Source of the DNA: an uncultured Pedobacter sp.
GTDB taxonomy: Bacteria; Bacteroidota; Bacteroidia; Sphingobacteriales; Sphingobacteriaceae
Direction of reading: 5' to 3'
Length of the DNA: 58,345 bases
NCBI GenBank assembly: GCA_946478755.1
Contig: CAMLDJ010000004.1
Span: 1 to 58,345 of the forward strand
Shown: piece by piece, positions 44,370 through 53,487 of the stretch
How the letters are laid out: the number at the start of each line of letters is the position of its first letter
Position numbering within the stretch: position 1 is the stretch's first letter
Made by a program: the position numbers and the translations under genes
The notes under the pieces: model-generated
The model's input: only the letters and a program-made list of their open reading frames with translations
What the model was told of the DNA's origin: nothing
Databases searched by the model: none

Positions 44370-45546
44370 TAAGTTTGTTTAACTGCATGTTTTGTTGATC
44401 CTTATTGATTTCTGTACGATTAATTGAGCCATTTACAATCAAGTTTTTGACCGATTGAAGATAGTGTGTATATCCAAATGCTTGTATACATTTTTCCTGA
44501 AGACTCTTTTTCTCATTTTCATTTTGGCTATGCTTTAGCAGTATAGATATGCTGCGTAGCATTTCTTGCTGATCGTCAGGATCAACCAATACACCAAGCG
44601 CCCCGTTTTGAAGTGCATCTACACTGCCATCTTTATTGCCGGCAATTACCCTGAGGCCACTGGCGAGGGCTTCGATGAATACAATGCCGAAACCTTCTTT
44701 TTTACTTGGTAAAATAAAAAGATCAGACAATAGGAAATGCCCGGTAAGTTCAGCTTCATCAATAAAACCGACCATTCTGATGTGATCTTGAATTTGGTTT
44801 TTTGCAATTAGATCTTCCAATCGTTTTTTTTCTACAGCATCCCATTTGCCACCCAATAGGTAAACCAGATTCGGGTATTTCTCCAAGAGCTGTGGCAAAA
44901 GCTCAATGGTGTGGTCGTATCCTTTGTACTTTTCTGAAGACGATAAACGGGACAGCGAAAACAACACTAAGTTTTCGCGATTTAAATGGTAGCGATCCAA
45001 TAAACGCTGTGGTTTTTCGAACTGGATAGGTAGATAATAAAAGGGATCAAGACAATTGTTTAATACTTCAATGCGATTGGCAGGAATGTGATGCATTTCC
45101 ATAATTTTATCTGCAGTAAAATGACTTACACAAATAATCTTATCCAACTGGTTTAACATTTTAAGCTTGGAATCGGAGAGCTTTTTCCAAATTTCTATGC
45201 CATGTGCCAATAAATAGATTCTTTTATGGGGATGTATTTTCTTGATGAAATAGACAATATTGATCAAATGGATATGGCTTAACAAAATCACATCAGCTTT
45301 TAATCCACTTAAAAAAGATTGCACCACGAAGCGTTCTTTATTTCCATTAAAACCTTGAAACTGTTGTTTGCTGAGGTACCTGGAATCGCGGTCGGTATTT
45401 TTATCATACATGGAATATACTGTCGATTGAACAAGTTCTTCCTCGCTTAAATCGTATAACACACGGGATAAACTTCTACAAACCTTTTCAATGCCACCAG
45501 TAAAACTAAAAGTTTTAAGCGTTAAAAATAAAACCTTAATCGGCAT
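44356..45546 (-). CDS. GT4 glycosyltransferase
   Basis: A 396-residue GT-B enzyme, from ATG 45546, overlapping the AsnB gene by 11 bp. VLFLTLKTFSFTGGIEKVCR opens the acceptor domain; KIICVSHFTADKIMEMH is the typical mid-domain; LVLFSLSRLSSSEKYKGYDH opens the donor domain and KKEGFGIVFIEALASGLRVI holds the donor Glu pair. It is a strong family 4 match but without sugar assignment. Its position just before the ABC exporter suggests an early role in the chain or in an adaptor region. Confidence 0.88.
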   Translation of the reverse strand: MPIKVLFLTLKTFSFTGGIEKVCRSLSRVLYDLSEEELVQSTVYSMYDKNTDRDSRYLSKQQFQGFNGNKERFVVQSFLSGLKADVILLSHIHLINIVYFIKKIHPHKRIYLLAHGIEIWKKLSDSKLKMLNQLDKIICVSHFTADKIMEMHHIPANRIEVLNNCLDPFYYLPIQFEKPQRLLDRYHLNRENLVLFSLSRLSSSEKYKGYDHTIELLPQLLEKYPNLVYLLGGKWDAVEKKRLEDLIAKNQIQDHIRMVGFIDEAELTGHFLLSDLFILPSKKEGFGIVFIEALASGLRVIAGNKDGSVDALQNGALGVLVDPDDQQEMLRSISILLKHSQNENEKKSLQEKCIQAFGYTHYLQSVKNLIVNGSINRTEINKDQQNMQLNKLNGYG

Positions 45547-47323
45547 GATATATTCTGTATAAGGCTAAGGCAGAACTCCAGTGCAATTTGTTTTTACCAA
45601 AGTTTTGTATGAGCGATTTTGCCCGTTTATTTGCATATCGGGATGGATCGGCAATGTCGCAGCTTTTTCTCATCCACTCCTGAAATGGAAAAGTAAAACC
45701 CATTTTCCGTCTTTTCCAGGTTTCTATTGGCAGATCTTCTTTGTAAGCCTCTACCAGGAGTTTTTTTTTCTGTTCGTAACTAAACTTTATTTCGGTTGAG
45801 ATGGAAAAAACCAGATCGACAAAATTACGGTCTAGAAAAGGAACCCTCACTTCAACGCCATGACTCATGCTCATAAAATCGGTATCTTTTAACAACTGAT
45901 TTTGCATATACATGTTAAATTCGAACCAACTCGCTCTTGTTTCGTTACTGGTTTTTTTTATCCCGGGGTGAAGCGGGATATCTTCCAGACAATCGATAAC
46001 CGTTTTCATATCGATATTCAATAGTTCTGCAATTACATCAGGCGAGTAAACGCCCCGCAAGCACAGGTATTCGCCAATGGGGGAGTTTAAGCTAAGGTAA
46101 TATAACCGTTTAAATTTGGTGTTATTGGAGAAACGCATGCTCCGTAGAACGCTTTTACTCAGCCAATTTAGGTTTTGTATTTTATGGATCCGATCAAAAG
46201 AAGGGTATCCTCCAAAAAGCTCATCGGCACCTAAACCCGATAGCAACACTTTTATACCATGCTCTTTTGCTGTTTTGCACACAAACCAGGTATTAATGCC
46301 ATCATTTGTAGGTTGATCCATATCAGCTAAAACGGTTTCGAAATTCTGTACGAAATCGCGATAGGTAATAAGTTGTTCAATTTTTTGAATATTTATTTTT
46401 TGAAGCAGGCTGTTCCGTTGTTTTTTTTCGGAAAAATCTATCTCATTAAAATTGGCAGAAATACTGGATAACTGTTTGTTATTATGTTGATTGGCCAGTA
46501 CCGTAATGATGCTCGAATCGAGGCCACCACTGAATAGTACACCTATATTGACATCAGAAATCATCTGCTGTTTGATAGAATGGCCAAGTTGTTCGCGGAT
46601 TCTTTCTATCGCGTAGCTTTCATTATTAATGAAAGATGTGCTTTCAAACTCATGGTACGATTGGATATGATGCTCAGCGCTTCTGATGTTATATTTCAGA
46701 AAGCAGCCTTTGCCCAGGCTACATACATTTTTAAGGGTAGTATAAGGTTCGGGGATATGGCCAAAGGCAAGGTAGTAAATTCGCCAATTATCATTTTCCT
46801 GGTAGATATCAGCATGTTTGAATGCCTTCACTTCTGATGCAAAAGTTAAAGTTTGCTTAGCAAAATGATAGTAAAGTGGTTTTATCCCGTTTTGATCCCG
46901 AACCAGGTACACACATTGTTCCCGTTTATCAAAAATGCAGCATGCAAAAATGCCATCTAGTTTTTCGAAAGCTTTTTCTCGCCAATGCTGATAAGCGTAA
47001 AGGATTACCTCTGTATCTGTTTGTGTTTTAAAAATATAGCCTAAATTAATTAATTCAGTCCTGATTTGCTTATAATTATAAATTTCGCCATTATAAGTAA
47101 TCACCAGGTCTTCTTTATGGCTCACCATCGGTTGATGTCCACTTGAGCTCAAATCTAAAATAGCCAGCCTGCGGTTACCTAAACATAGAGGTGTTTTTTT
47201 AGTAGCGTAAATACCATGATCATCTGGTCCGCCATGCTGCATACTATCGCACATGGCTTTCACTTGTTGATTGACCTTTTCGAAAGAATTTTTGCTATTG
47301 ATGATGCCTGCTATGCGACACAT
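45536..47323 (-). CDS. asnB: Asparagine synthetase-like glutamine amidotransferase (AsnB type)
   Basis: A 595-residue enzyme. Cys2 (MCRIAGI) is the glutaminase nucleophile, the N-terminal nucleophile domain continues with QHGGPDDHGIY and LVITYNGEIYNYKQIR, and the synthetase domain has the ATP pyrophosphatase loop VLFSGGLDSSIITVLANQHN and LLSGLGADELFGGYPSFDRI. AsnB-type proteins in polysaccharide loci are thought to amidate uronic acids of the polymer rather than aspartate. In the exosortase A system, AsnB-like amidotransferases are also linked to the exopolysaccharide, an instructive parallel. Confidence 0.88.
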   Translation of the reverse strand: MCRIAGIINSKNSFEKVNQQVKAMCDSMQHGGPDDHGIYATKKTPLCLGNRRLAILDLSSSGHQPMVSHKEDLVITYNGEIYNYKQIRTELINLGYIFKTQTDTEVILYAYQHWREKAFEKLDGIFACCIFDKREQCVYLVRDQNGIKPLYYHFAKQTLTFASEVKAFKHADIYQENDNWRIYYLAFGHIPEPYTTLKNVCSLGKGCFLKYNIRSAEHHIQSYHEFESTSFINNESYAIERIREQLGHSIKQQMISDVNIGVLFSGGLDSSIITVLANQHNNKQLSSISANFNEIDFSEKKQRNSLLQKINIQKIEQLITYRDFVQNFETVLADMDQPTNDGINTWFVCKTAKEHGIKVLLSGLGADELFGGYPSFDRIHKIQNLNWLSKSVLRSMRFSNNTKFKRLYYLSLNSPIGEYLCLRGVYSPDVIAELLNIDMKTVIDCLEDIPLHPGIKKTSNETRASWFEFNMYMQNQLLKDTDFMSMSHGVEVRVPFLDRNFVDLVFSISTEIKFSYEQKKKLLVEAYKEDLPIETWKRRKMGFTFPFQEWMRKSCDIADPSRYANKRAKSLIQNFGKNKLHWSSALALYRIYHAD

Positions 47324-47439
47324 TGTTTTTTATTGAACAAAATTTAGACTATTTATTGTGGACCGGATACAGCTTCGCCACCTCAGTCACATCTTATTTT
47401 CAAAAATGAACCGATTATTTTTTATATATCTTGCTGAGC

Positions 47440-47476
47440 CCTCTCTCAAATCTCAGGTCTCAAATCTCACGTCTCC
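47440..47476. repeat. Short CTCAAATCTCA tandem
   Basis: Plus strand CTCTCAAATCTCAGGTCTCA then AATCTCACGTCTCCC: repeated CTCAAATCTCAGGT/CTCAAATCTCACGT units (period 14) next to the UpxY stop. Confidence 0.55.
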
Positions 47477-47980
47477 CTAAAGCGGTTCTATAAAAGCTAC
47501 CGATGTATTAATATTTATCGAATAACCCATGTTTTGTAAACGTAAAATAATACGCTGTTTATTGTGCACAGATACCAATTCGGCAATTATGCCTTTAAAA
47601 GGTCCGGCTTTAATCAATACGCTTTCACCTGGTTTAATGTCGTAATCAATGAGTTCCAGATCGGCGTCTGTAGCGAGCAAGAGCTTAAGGTCATGGATTT
47701 GTTGGTCAGGAATAGAAGCGACTTGGCTGGAGAAATAAATAAATCTGGCAACACCATTGGTCATCAAAACTTCTGCATATTCTCTCGCCGAAATATACGC
47801 AAATAGATAAGAATTAATCAAGGGCTCTTCGACGATTTTTTTACGGTCACTCCATTGCTTAACTGCCTTTTTAAGAGGTAAATAAGTTTGGATTCCTTTC
47901 CTGTTCAATTCTTCATTCGCTTTTTTTTCTGCTCTCGAACGTGTATAAACCGGATACCATCTGTAATTTTGATCTATCAT
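47477..47980 (-). CDS. UpxY/NusG-like transcription antiterminator
   Basis: A 167-residue NusG-family protein from ATG 47980. The NGN domain is clear: YRWYPVYTRSRAEKKANEEL, GIQTYLPLKKAVKQWSDRKK, PLINSYLFAYIS, followed by the KOW-like C-terminal part PGESVLIKAGPFKGIIAELV. UpxY proteins in Bacteroides act in cis on their own capsule operon, letting RNA polymerase read through terminators. Here it stands third in a 34-kb operon, so it probably supports transcription of the distal genes. Usually it is first in capsule loci. Confidence 0.87.
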   Translation of the reverse strand: MIDQNYRWYPVYTRSRAEKKANEELNRKGIQTYLPLKKAVKQWSDRKKIVEEPLINSYLFAYISAREYAEVLMTNGVARFIYFSSQVASIPDQQIHDLKLLLATDADLELIDYDIKPGESVLIKAGPFKGIIAELVSVHNKQRIILRLQNMGYSININTSVAFIEPL

Positions 47981-48000
47981 TATACTATATCAATGATTAA

Positions 48001-48100
48001 ACTCCATCTTCTAAATTAACCAATCTAAACGGTTAAGCGATTAACCCTTTCCGTCTTCCATTTCTAACCACTAATCCCTACCCCCTAAACCAATTAACCC
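48001..48100. repeat. CTAACC/TAAACC-rich intergenic tract
   Basis: Gap 47981-48093 contains TCTAAACGGTTAAGCGATTA, ACCCTTTCCGTCTTCC and CTAACCACTAATCCCTACCC; same style as the tracts at 20722, 42933 and 43425. No ORF. Confidence 0.55.
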
Positions 48101-50502
48101 TTTCTTTTCCAAAATTCCCACCAGCTCTTCTCATCATCGTAATAGCCACTTTTTCCATAACCTGTGTAATTAGAATAGTAGTATGTTCCGGTATTACTAT
48201 GGGCATAATTGGTGGTATAAATGTTTGCATGTAACTTCTCATCGCCAAATGAATTTAAAATAATGGCAATATTGTTAAGCCCATATTCTTTTGATAAACG
48301 ATCAGGAATGGTGGCAGCTCTGAATTTAGAAACGCCTGATCGGATAATAAATAGATTAATATCAGCCTTTCTAATAAGTGGTACAGAATCTGAAACCAGG
48401 CCTACAGGAGCGGTATCAATAATAATATATTCATAACTTTCCTTAAGCTTTTCAATAAGGACTGACATCGATTTGTGATGCAGCAATTCTGAAGGGTTTG
48501 GAGGCACTGGGCCAGAAGTGATGTAGTCGATATTGTGCCTTTCATCGGTAAAGATAATATCGGCTAAATCGGCCTGTTTTGATAAATAACTACTTAAACC
48601 AATGTGGTTGTCAGAACCAAAGGCAAGGTGAAGTTTAGATTTTCGTAAATCTGCGGCAACCAGAATCACTTTCTTATCTATGATGGATAGGGTTCCTGCA
48701 AGATTTAAACTTACGAACGATTTTCCTTCACCAGAAATTTCAGAAGTGATACAGATTACTTTAGTGTCCTGATCACTCGCCATAAAGCTCAGATTCGTTC
48801 TCACCGATCTAACCGATTCAGCAAATATTGATTTTGGCCGTTCTATCGACAAAACACTTTGGCCTGGTTGAACTTTTTTGGGATATTTTAAAATTACGCC
48901 AATAATTGGGGTTGCGGTTAGACCCTCGATGGTTTCGATATCGTAGAGATAAGGATTTAATATCCTGACCAATAGAATTAAGCCCAGCCCCGAAAACAAA
49001 CCCATAAATAAATAAGAAGAATAAATTTTCTTGGGCACGGGAGAAATCGGGAAAAAAGAAGGCTGTGCTGCGCTAATAATTGTAGCACCCGAAATTACGG
49101 CTGCTGAGCTGATCTGTGCGGAGAGTTTTCGTTCAAATAACATCGAAAACATACGTTGGTTGATATCGAAATTACTCTGCAATTTTGCAAAATCATTTTG
49201 TTTGGCCGGTATGCTGCCCAATGCCTGATTTGCCTGGCCAATCTGTTCATTAATGTAACTGATTGTTTTTTGGTTACGCTCATGTAATAAACGGATATTG
49301 GTTACAATGGCCTGCTTTACTTCATTAATCTGCCGGTTAATATCCTGAATGGGCTGAGCATCGGCATTAAAATTCTGTAACTTATTTTCTCTATTAATGA
49401 TAAGCCCATTAAGCTGTGTAATTAAACCGGTTAAGAGGGTACTATTAGTGCCTTCCAGGTTAAGATTAAGTTGTATTTTATCTTTATTGTTTTTTACCTG
49501 GGTTTCTAATTGTTGGATACCAAGTTCTTGTAATTGTAATTCTGCAATCTGGTTTTGCAGACTGCTCAGCTTCGAATTTCCCAGTTGCCGGTCGCTCGCT
49601 GGATCGATTAATTTATTATCGCTTTGAAAGCTAGAAAGTTTGTTGCCCGATTTATTCACCTGTGCATCTAAAAATGCGATCTGGCTATCCAGGTAATCTA
49701 TAGTTTGTTTGGCCGACCTTTTCTTAAGCGTTGCATCGTTTTTTACATATTGTTTAATGATCTCATTGAGCACATCGGCAGAGAAAACAGGATTGCTATC
49801 CGTGTGGGTAACACCCATAATATTGGTGTTTTTCTCCTGTTCGAATACATTTAATCCCCCTGCAGCTCTGCCATACAAATCTCTGATCCCGTTGAATTTA
49901 AAACTGTAATTGCCGGTGGACGGAATTTCGGTTTTAACCGTAAATACCATATTTCCAGCATTAATCGCTTGCCCATAACGGTACTTTTTTGAACTCTTGT
50001 TATTGTCGTCGCTACTCGATAATTCAAAGGTTTTACTATCAACCGGCTTAGCAGAATAGGTAGCTCTACTGAAATTAACAGAATCCTGGGTTAAAATATC
50101 AACTTGAAAAGGCTGTTTCGGATAAAGTTCAGTCACCCGTACCCTTCCTTCTAAATAGTAGCTAATTTTATAGTCAAGATTCTTTAATGCGTTTAAAATT
50201 ACGTCTTCCGAACGCATAATGATTCCCTCAGTCTGAATCTGGTTTTGATTAAAGGGGCGATAATTTACAGGCGAGCCTGGAAGTGGAGCCATTTGCTGCT
50301 GCTGATCGCCATCTAACTTTAGCGAAGCAGAAGTAATATAAATAGGGGTAATGCTGCGTACATATAACCAGGCCATCACAAAACTGATCAATACCGTTCC
50401 GGCAACCCAATACCACCTGCTTAGAAAAATCAACGCGATTTTCCAATAGTTAATGGTCTGGTTAGCTAACTTCTTATTTTCGGTTGGTGTAGTATTATCC
50501 AT
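48094..50502 (-). CDS. wzc: Polysaccharide co-polymerase/tyrosine autokinase, Wzc type
   Basis: An 802-residue inner-membrane protein. N-terminal Wzz domain with the first helix at about residues 31-50, a long periplasmic coiled part, the second helix at about 494-515, then a BY-kinase domain: Walker A in TSEISGEGKSF (K594), Walker A' VILVAADLRKSKL (D618) and Walker B YIIIDTAPVGLVSD (692-705). The C-terminus holds a tyrosine cluster (Y774-776, 779, 782, 787, 788), the site of autophosphorylation. It controls chain length and export together with Wza. It overlaps the wza stop as TAATG. Confidence 0.92.
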   Translation of the reverse strand: MDNTTPTENKKLANQTINYWKIALIFLSRWYWVAGTVLISFVMAWLYVRSITPIYITSASLKLDGDQQQQMAPLPGSPVNYRPFNQNQIQTEGIIMRSEDVILNALKNLDYKISYYLEGRVRVTELYPKQPFQVDILTQDSVNFSRATYSAKPVDSKTFELSSSDDNNKSSKKYRYGQAINAGNMVFTVKTEIPSTGNYSFKFNGIRDLYGRAAGGLNVFEQEKNTNIMGVTHTDSNPVFSADVLNEIIKQYVKNDATLKKRSAKQTIDYLDSQIAFLDAQVNKSGNKLSSFQSDNKLIDPASDRQLGNSKLSSLQNQIAELQLQELGIQQLETQVKNNKDKIQLNLNLEGTNSTLLTGLITQLNGLIINRENKLQNFNADAQPIQDINRQINEVKQAIVTNIRLLHERNQKTISYINEQIGQANQALGSIPAKQNDFAKLQSNFDINQRMFSMLFERKLSAQISSAAVISGATIISAAQPSFFPISPVPKKIYSSYLFMGLFSGLGLILLVRILNPYLYDIETIEGLTATPIIGVILKYPKKVQPGQSVLSIERPKSIFAESVRSVRTNLSFMASDQDTKVICITSEISGEGKSFVSLNLAGTLSIIDKKVILVAADLRKSKLHLAFGSDNHIGLSSYLSKQADLADIIFTDERHNIDYITSGPVPPNPSELLHHKSMSVLIEKLKESYEYIIIDTAPVGLVSDSVPLIRKADINLFIIRSGVSKFRAATIPDRLSKEYGLNNIAIILNSFGDEKLHANIYTTNYAHSNTGTYYYSNYTGYGKSGYYDDEKSWWEFWKRKG

Positions 50503-51317
50503 TAGCGGGTTAAGGTAAAGATTAATACAGCCAGATTGACTACCACAAGCAGCGGTTGTACGATATTATTAACACTTGTTAGCTTTTCGCTCAATGCCGA
50601 GCTTTTGGTTTGCTGCAGTACAATAATGTCATTATTCTGAAGAACCAATTTTTTACTGGCCAAACTGTTGATATCATTCAGGTTGACATAAATAATTTCC
50701 GGATGGCTTCTATCGCCACGGATAATTTTCAGGGTCTTAGGGTCTGCGGTTTTGTTAATTCCTCCTGCTTCACCAATAATATCAATTAAGGTAGTGTTTT
50801 CGCGTTCCAGTAAAAAATTTCCTTGTTTACTGAATTCTCCCAATAAGGTAACCTTTAAATTTACCACACTAAGCTCAATAATTGGATCGCGCAGTAATTG
50901 TTTGGCATATAAATCCTGAATTTTAATGGCAGCATCCCGCCTGCTAAGGCCTAATACCTCCACTTTTCCGATGGCTGGAAGGTTTACTTTCCCATCGGTA
51001 TCTACTAAGTAAGAAAGGGTATTATTGATGGATCCACTTGCTGTTTGGTTACCGCTTGTACTACTGTTGGCAGAGGCCGTGGCACCAAATTCTTTATTTT
51101 GCAGGTTTCGGATGGCCAACTGATCATTCACCTTTATTTTATAGTAGGCATCACTAATGCCCTGATCGTTTACCACATATACCTGTTTAATGGTATCGGT
51201 AACTACATCACTCGGGGCGTTAAACAGACTATGCTCTTTTCTGGAAGCACAACCTACAAAAATTGAGCAAATGAATAAAATACAGACAGATTTTAATATT
51301 GCTTTTGTTGGGATCAT
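50502..51317 (-). CDS. wza: Outer-membrane polysaccharide export lipoprotein, Wza type
   Basis: A 271-residue lipoprotein from the ATG at 51317 (MIPTKAILKSVCILFICSIF, lipobox FVGC, lipidated Cys23); a start 30 bp upstream would add an unneeded extension. The polysaccharide export domain follows (AYYKIKVNDQLAIRNLQNKE), then LVDTDGKVNLPAIGKVEVLG and an SLBB domain (VNLKVTLLGEFSKQGNFLLE). A C-terminal hydrophobic helix (LLVVVNLAVLIFTLTR) takes the place of the Wza outer-membrane helix. It is the first gene of the operon. Confidence 0.9.
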   Translation of the reverse strand: MIPTKAILKSVCILFICSIFVGCASRKEHSLFNAPSDVVTDTIKQVYVVNDQGISDAYYKIKVNDQLAIRNLQNKEFGATASANSSTSGNQTASGSINNTLSYLVDTDGKVNLPAIGKVEVLGLSRRDAAIKIQDLYAKQLLRDPIIELSVVNLKVTLLGEFSKQGNFLLERENTTLIDIIGEAGGINKTADPKTLKIIRGDRSHPEIIYVNLNDINSLASKKLVLQNNDIIVLQQTKSSALSEKLTSVNNIVQPLLVVVNLAVLIFTLTR

Positions 51318-51348
51318 AATTTGGGATGAGGAAATAGGTTTGTGCAAT

Positions 51349-51672
51349 GGCTTACACGCAAAATACGGTTAAAGATGCTTAAAATATGGTTAAAGATGCT
51401 TAAAAAAAAATAAACTGAAAAGTAAGATTTACTTATTGTCTTCTATGGAGGCGATGAATAATGCATAGTTTCATTTTCCATTATATTCGTTGTCATTAGT
51501 ATGTATCTAATTAACAACGGTTTTTAACGCCATTTGTTTAAAATCGGCCAACAATAAATACGTAGTTAGTTTTTGATGCATTATTTTTATATTGACAAAA
51601 ATCATCATAAATATGTGTTTATGTATAATTACTACTACCATTTAAGGTTAGTTTTGTTTAAAACTAAATGTT
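51349..51672. promoter_or_regulatory. Divergent promoter region of the exopolysaccharide operon and the first tail protein
   Basis: A 324-bp AT-rich gap between the wza start (minus) and the plus-strand gene at 51673. It holds the tandem repeats at 51367-51405. On the plus side TAGTTTTG at 51649-51656 matches TAnnTTTG 17 bp before the ATG at 51673. No ORF of note. This is an inference from position and motif only. Confidence 0.5.
51367..51405. repeat. Two direct 18-bp repeats, period 21 bp, upstream of wza
   Basis: GGTTAAAGATGCTTAAAA occurs at 51367-51384 and again at 51388-51405. The 21-bp period is two helical turns. Position is 50-88 bp before the wza ATG, upstream of a TATTTTGC sequence that may be part of the -7 element. 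A regulator binding site is possible. Confidence 0.6.
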
Positions 51673-52026
51673 ATGGCCAAGTTTGTTTTTCTACTGTTGT
51701 CGATTATGTTTTGTTGGTCGAAAGTCGATGCTGATACCGGTTGTTCTTACAATGGATACGTTTATACCAGAGCGCCATATATCCTCAATTGGTATTGGTC
51801 TGTTCCAATTCAGGATAACTGCCCTTCAGGTGCGCTCCATTCTACCCAATACGCAAATGTTTCTGCCACTTCTGCAACTCCTTGTTCTGTCGGACTTTTC
51901 GCATGGGGAGTGCAAGTCAATTATGCAATTGATTTTTGTCCTTTGGATGATTTTATTTGGTTAGTGGCCATTATAAGTGGATTTTTTGGTTATGTGTTTA
52001 TCCACAAGAAAACTCATTTTTATTAA
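51673..52026 (+). CDS. Small four-Cys secreted protein with exosortase-type sorting tail (copy 1)
   Basis: A 117-residue protein from ATG 51673. Signal peptide to about residue 20 (VDA|DTGC). The mature part has exactly four Cys: C24, C50, C71 and C89. The start DTGCSYNGYVYT resembles DTGCKLPNGKIY of the copy at 54898. The tail is FCPLDD (88-93), then one hydrophobic helix (FIWLVAIISGFFGYVFI) and basic HKK. This layout, motif then helix then positive end, is that of exosortase sorting signals such as PEP-CTERM. It is monocistronic, with its own hairpin at 52034. Molecular role unknown. Confidence 0.8.
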   Translation: MAKFVFLLLSIMFCWSKVDADTGCSYNGYVYTRAPYILNWYWSVPIQDNCPSGALHSTQYANVSATSATPCSVGLFAWGVQVNYAIDFCPLDDFIWLVAIISGFFGYVFIHKKTHFY

Positions 52027-52033
52027 CTTTTTC

Positions 52034-52062
52034 ATCTTTGTTTAATACATAAACAAAGAGAT
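52034..52062 (+). terminator. Hairpin after copy 1
   Basis: TCTTTGTTTA (52035-52044) pairs perfectly with TAAACAAAGA (52050-52059), loop 5 nt, beginning 8 bp after the stop of the gene at 51673. It is AT-rich and has no strong T-run, so termination is likely but not certain. The rest of gap 52063-52421 shows no gene. Confidence 0.45.
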
Positions 52063-52421
52063 AGTTATTTCTACGGCTCAAGTAGAATGCTATCAGGACT
52101 TTCAGATGGGGCTATACTTTAAATGGTTCTACAAAAACCGGGAAAAGTTTATACGATTTCAACTGCCTGAAATTTGCTGTGGTTTTCTCTTGCGCTGTTC
52201 TACAGCTATTTCTTAGCGCAATTATGCATTTAGGCTTCACAATAGGCAATTTGTTTTTGATACAAATAAATATTAAAATGTTGTTGATAGCATACATGTT
52301 GATTCATCAACATGCAAGTGTTTAAACCGTTGGTGTCTGGAACTACCGGATTTAATTCTTAAGCGCTTTTATCAAACAAAAAATGTTATTGACCTATTTA
52401 TTGATTTAATCAGATCCAGGT

Positions 52422-52904
52422 TCAATTTTCGGCAGAACAGCCAATAATATTTTTATTTTTTCTTTTAAAATGAAAAAAAACAAGCATTGAAGAGGAGAGG
52501 AGTAGTAGGTAAATGTTTGTATCTAAAGGACATACTATAGTAAAGTTTACTTTAGATGGATTGTGTACAGTTGATGCGTAGTCGAACTTATTAATGTCGC
52601 AGCCAATCGCAACTGTACCAGAGCCATTGGGGCTCGGCCCAATAAAATCGTTACCACCACTTACACACCCTGAGGGAACAGAGGTATCATCGCTAAATAT
52701 ATACCGGTATTCTGTGATGTAACCTGAGTTATTTGGATCGTAAACATATACGTTTCTAATCCACCTGGTATACATTCTGCCACCTACGAGGCAACCATTT
52801 GGTGGACTAGGGACTGAACTGATAGGGATTGAGGCGAAACAGCTTACACTGCACAACAGACCCATACAAATTATTGTAACGGCTAAACCGATAAATTTAC
52901 GCAT
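52422..52904 (-). CDS. Small four-Cys secreted protein with exosortase-type sorting tail (copy 2)
   Basis: A 160-residue protein from ATG 52904, opposite in direction to the other copies. Signal peptide to about residue 24 (CFA|SIP). Four Cys in the mature part before the tail: C38 (NGCLVGGRMYT), C80 (SGCVSGG), C102 (IGCDIN) and C125. The tail is CPLDT (125-129), a helix of about 16 residues (IYLLLLSSSMLVFFHF) and KRKNK, then ten more residues with one extra Cys after the helix. It is the longest tail of the set. Same layout as the neighbours but with little sequence identity outside the tail and GC-G-YT start. Confidence 0.75.
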   Translation of the reverse strand: MRKFIGLAVTIICMGLLCSVSCFASIPISSVPSPPNGCLVGGRMYTRWIRNVYVYDPNNSGYITEYRYIFSDDTSVPSGCVSGGNDFIGPSPNGSGTVAIGCDINKFDYASTVHNPSKVNFTIVCPLDTNIYLLLLSSSMLVFFHFKRKNKNIIGCSAEN

Positions 52905-53119
52905 CTTCTAGAAATAAATGACTAAGGGTGCAAATATAAGCTTTTATAAGGCTAAGCCGTAAGATTTTATAACCGAAAAACTATCATTAATTACTTTTTA
53001 ATGGTTTGCTAGGCTCATTGGCAAGGTTATAATTCATGTTTTAAAGTGCTTCTAGAGAATCAATTACTACGTGCGCGGCTGTGCACTTTTCGTTTTGTAT
53101 TATCCCTAGCTATACGGAG

Positions 53120-53227
53120 TAAAACTACATTGTAGATTGTCCGATAGACGATTACGCTTGGTCTCTAATTTTTTCCGCGGGATTATTTAGGGTATATTTC
53201 ATTCGAAACAGCAAAAAATTCTTATAA
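53120..53227 (+). pseudogene. Decayed sixth four-Cys tail gene (tail only)
   Basis: In one frame the plus strand encodes, from a stop at 53120-53122 to the stop TAA at 53225-53227, NYIVDCPIDDYAWSLIFS then AGLFRVYFIRNSKKFL. This is a complete sorting tail (CPIDD, helix, basic end) most like copies 1 and 5. Just upstream another frame reads YGVKL, matching WGVQVNY before the tail of copy 1, so a frameshift and stops have destroyed the gene. No signal peptide is left. A hairpin (GCCTGATT/AATCAGGC, 53253-53276) follows. Nothing else was seen in gap 52905-53487. Confidence 0.6.
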
Positions 53228-53434
53228 GGATTTCTTAATTCATTCTATTTCTGCCTGATTCTTTTCCAAATCAGGCACATTTGTGTAAAATCTCCTCCAT
53301 GGTCGGTGGCTCACAGATCACAACTTAATACCTCCATTTGGGTTATTTTTTATCAAAAAAATCCTTTTCATTACTTATCAATAAGTATATAAGATCGTTA
53401 ATCATGTATGATTAAATTGATTTATAGGTATTAT

Positions 53435-53456
53435 TAACTTTGTTTTGTTATATTTG
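53435..53456 (+). promoter_or_regulatory. Two overlapping TAnnTTTG-type cores before copy 3
   Basis: TAACTTTG (53435-53442) and TATATTTG (53449-53456) both match the -7 consensus of Bacteroidota; the ATG is at 53488. No clear -33 TTTG was found. Tentative. Confidence 0.35.
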
Positions 53457-53487
53457 TACTACGTAATCATCCCGCCGTCGTCTATGT

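Noticed and set aside
51668..51964. Second frame overlapping copy 1
   Set aside because: Out of frame with the signal peptide, Cys pattern and sorting tail of copy 1; shadow.
52112..52297. Short minus-strand frame between copies 1 and 2
   Set aside because: 61 residues, no signal peptide, no tail motif and no recognisable domain; not supported.
52905..53487. Possible small RNA gene in the gap
   Set aside because: Only the decayed tail gene and one hairpin are visible; no promoter-terminator pair or conserved structure that I can support.
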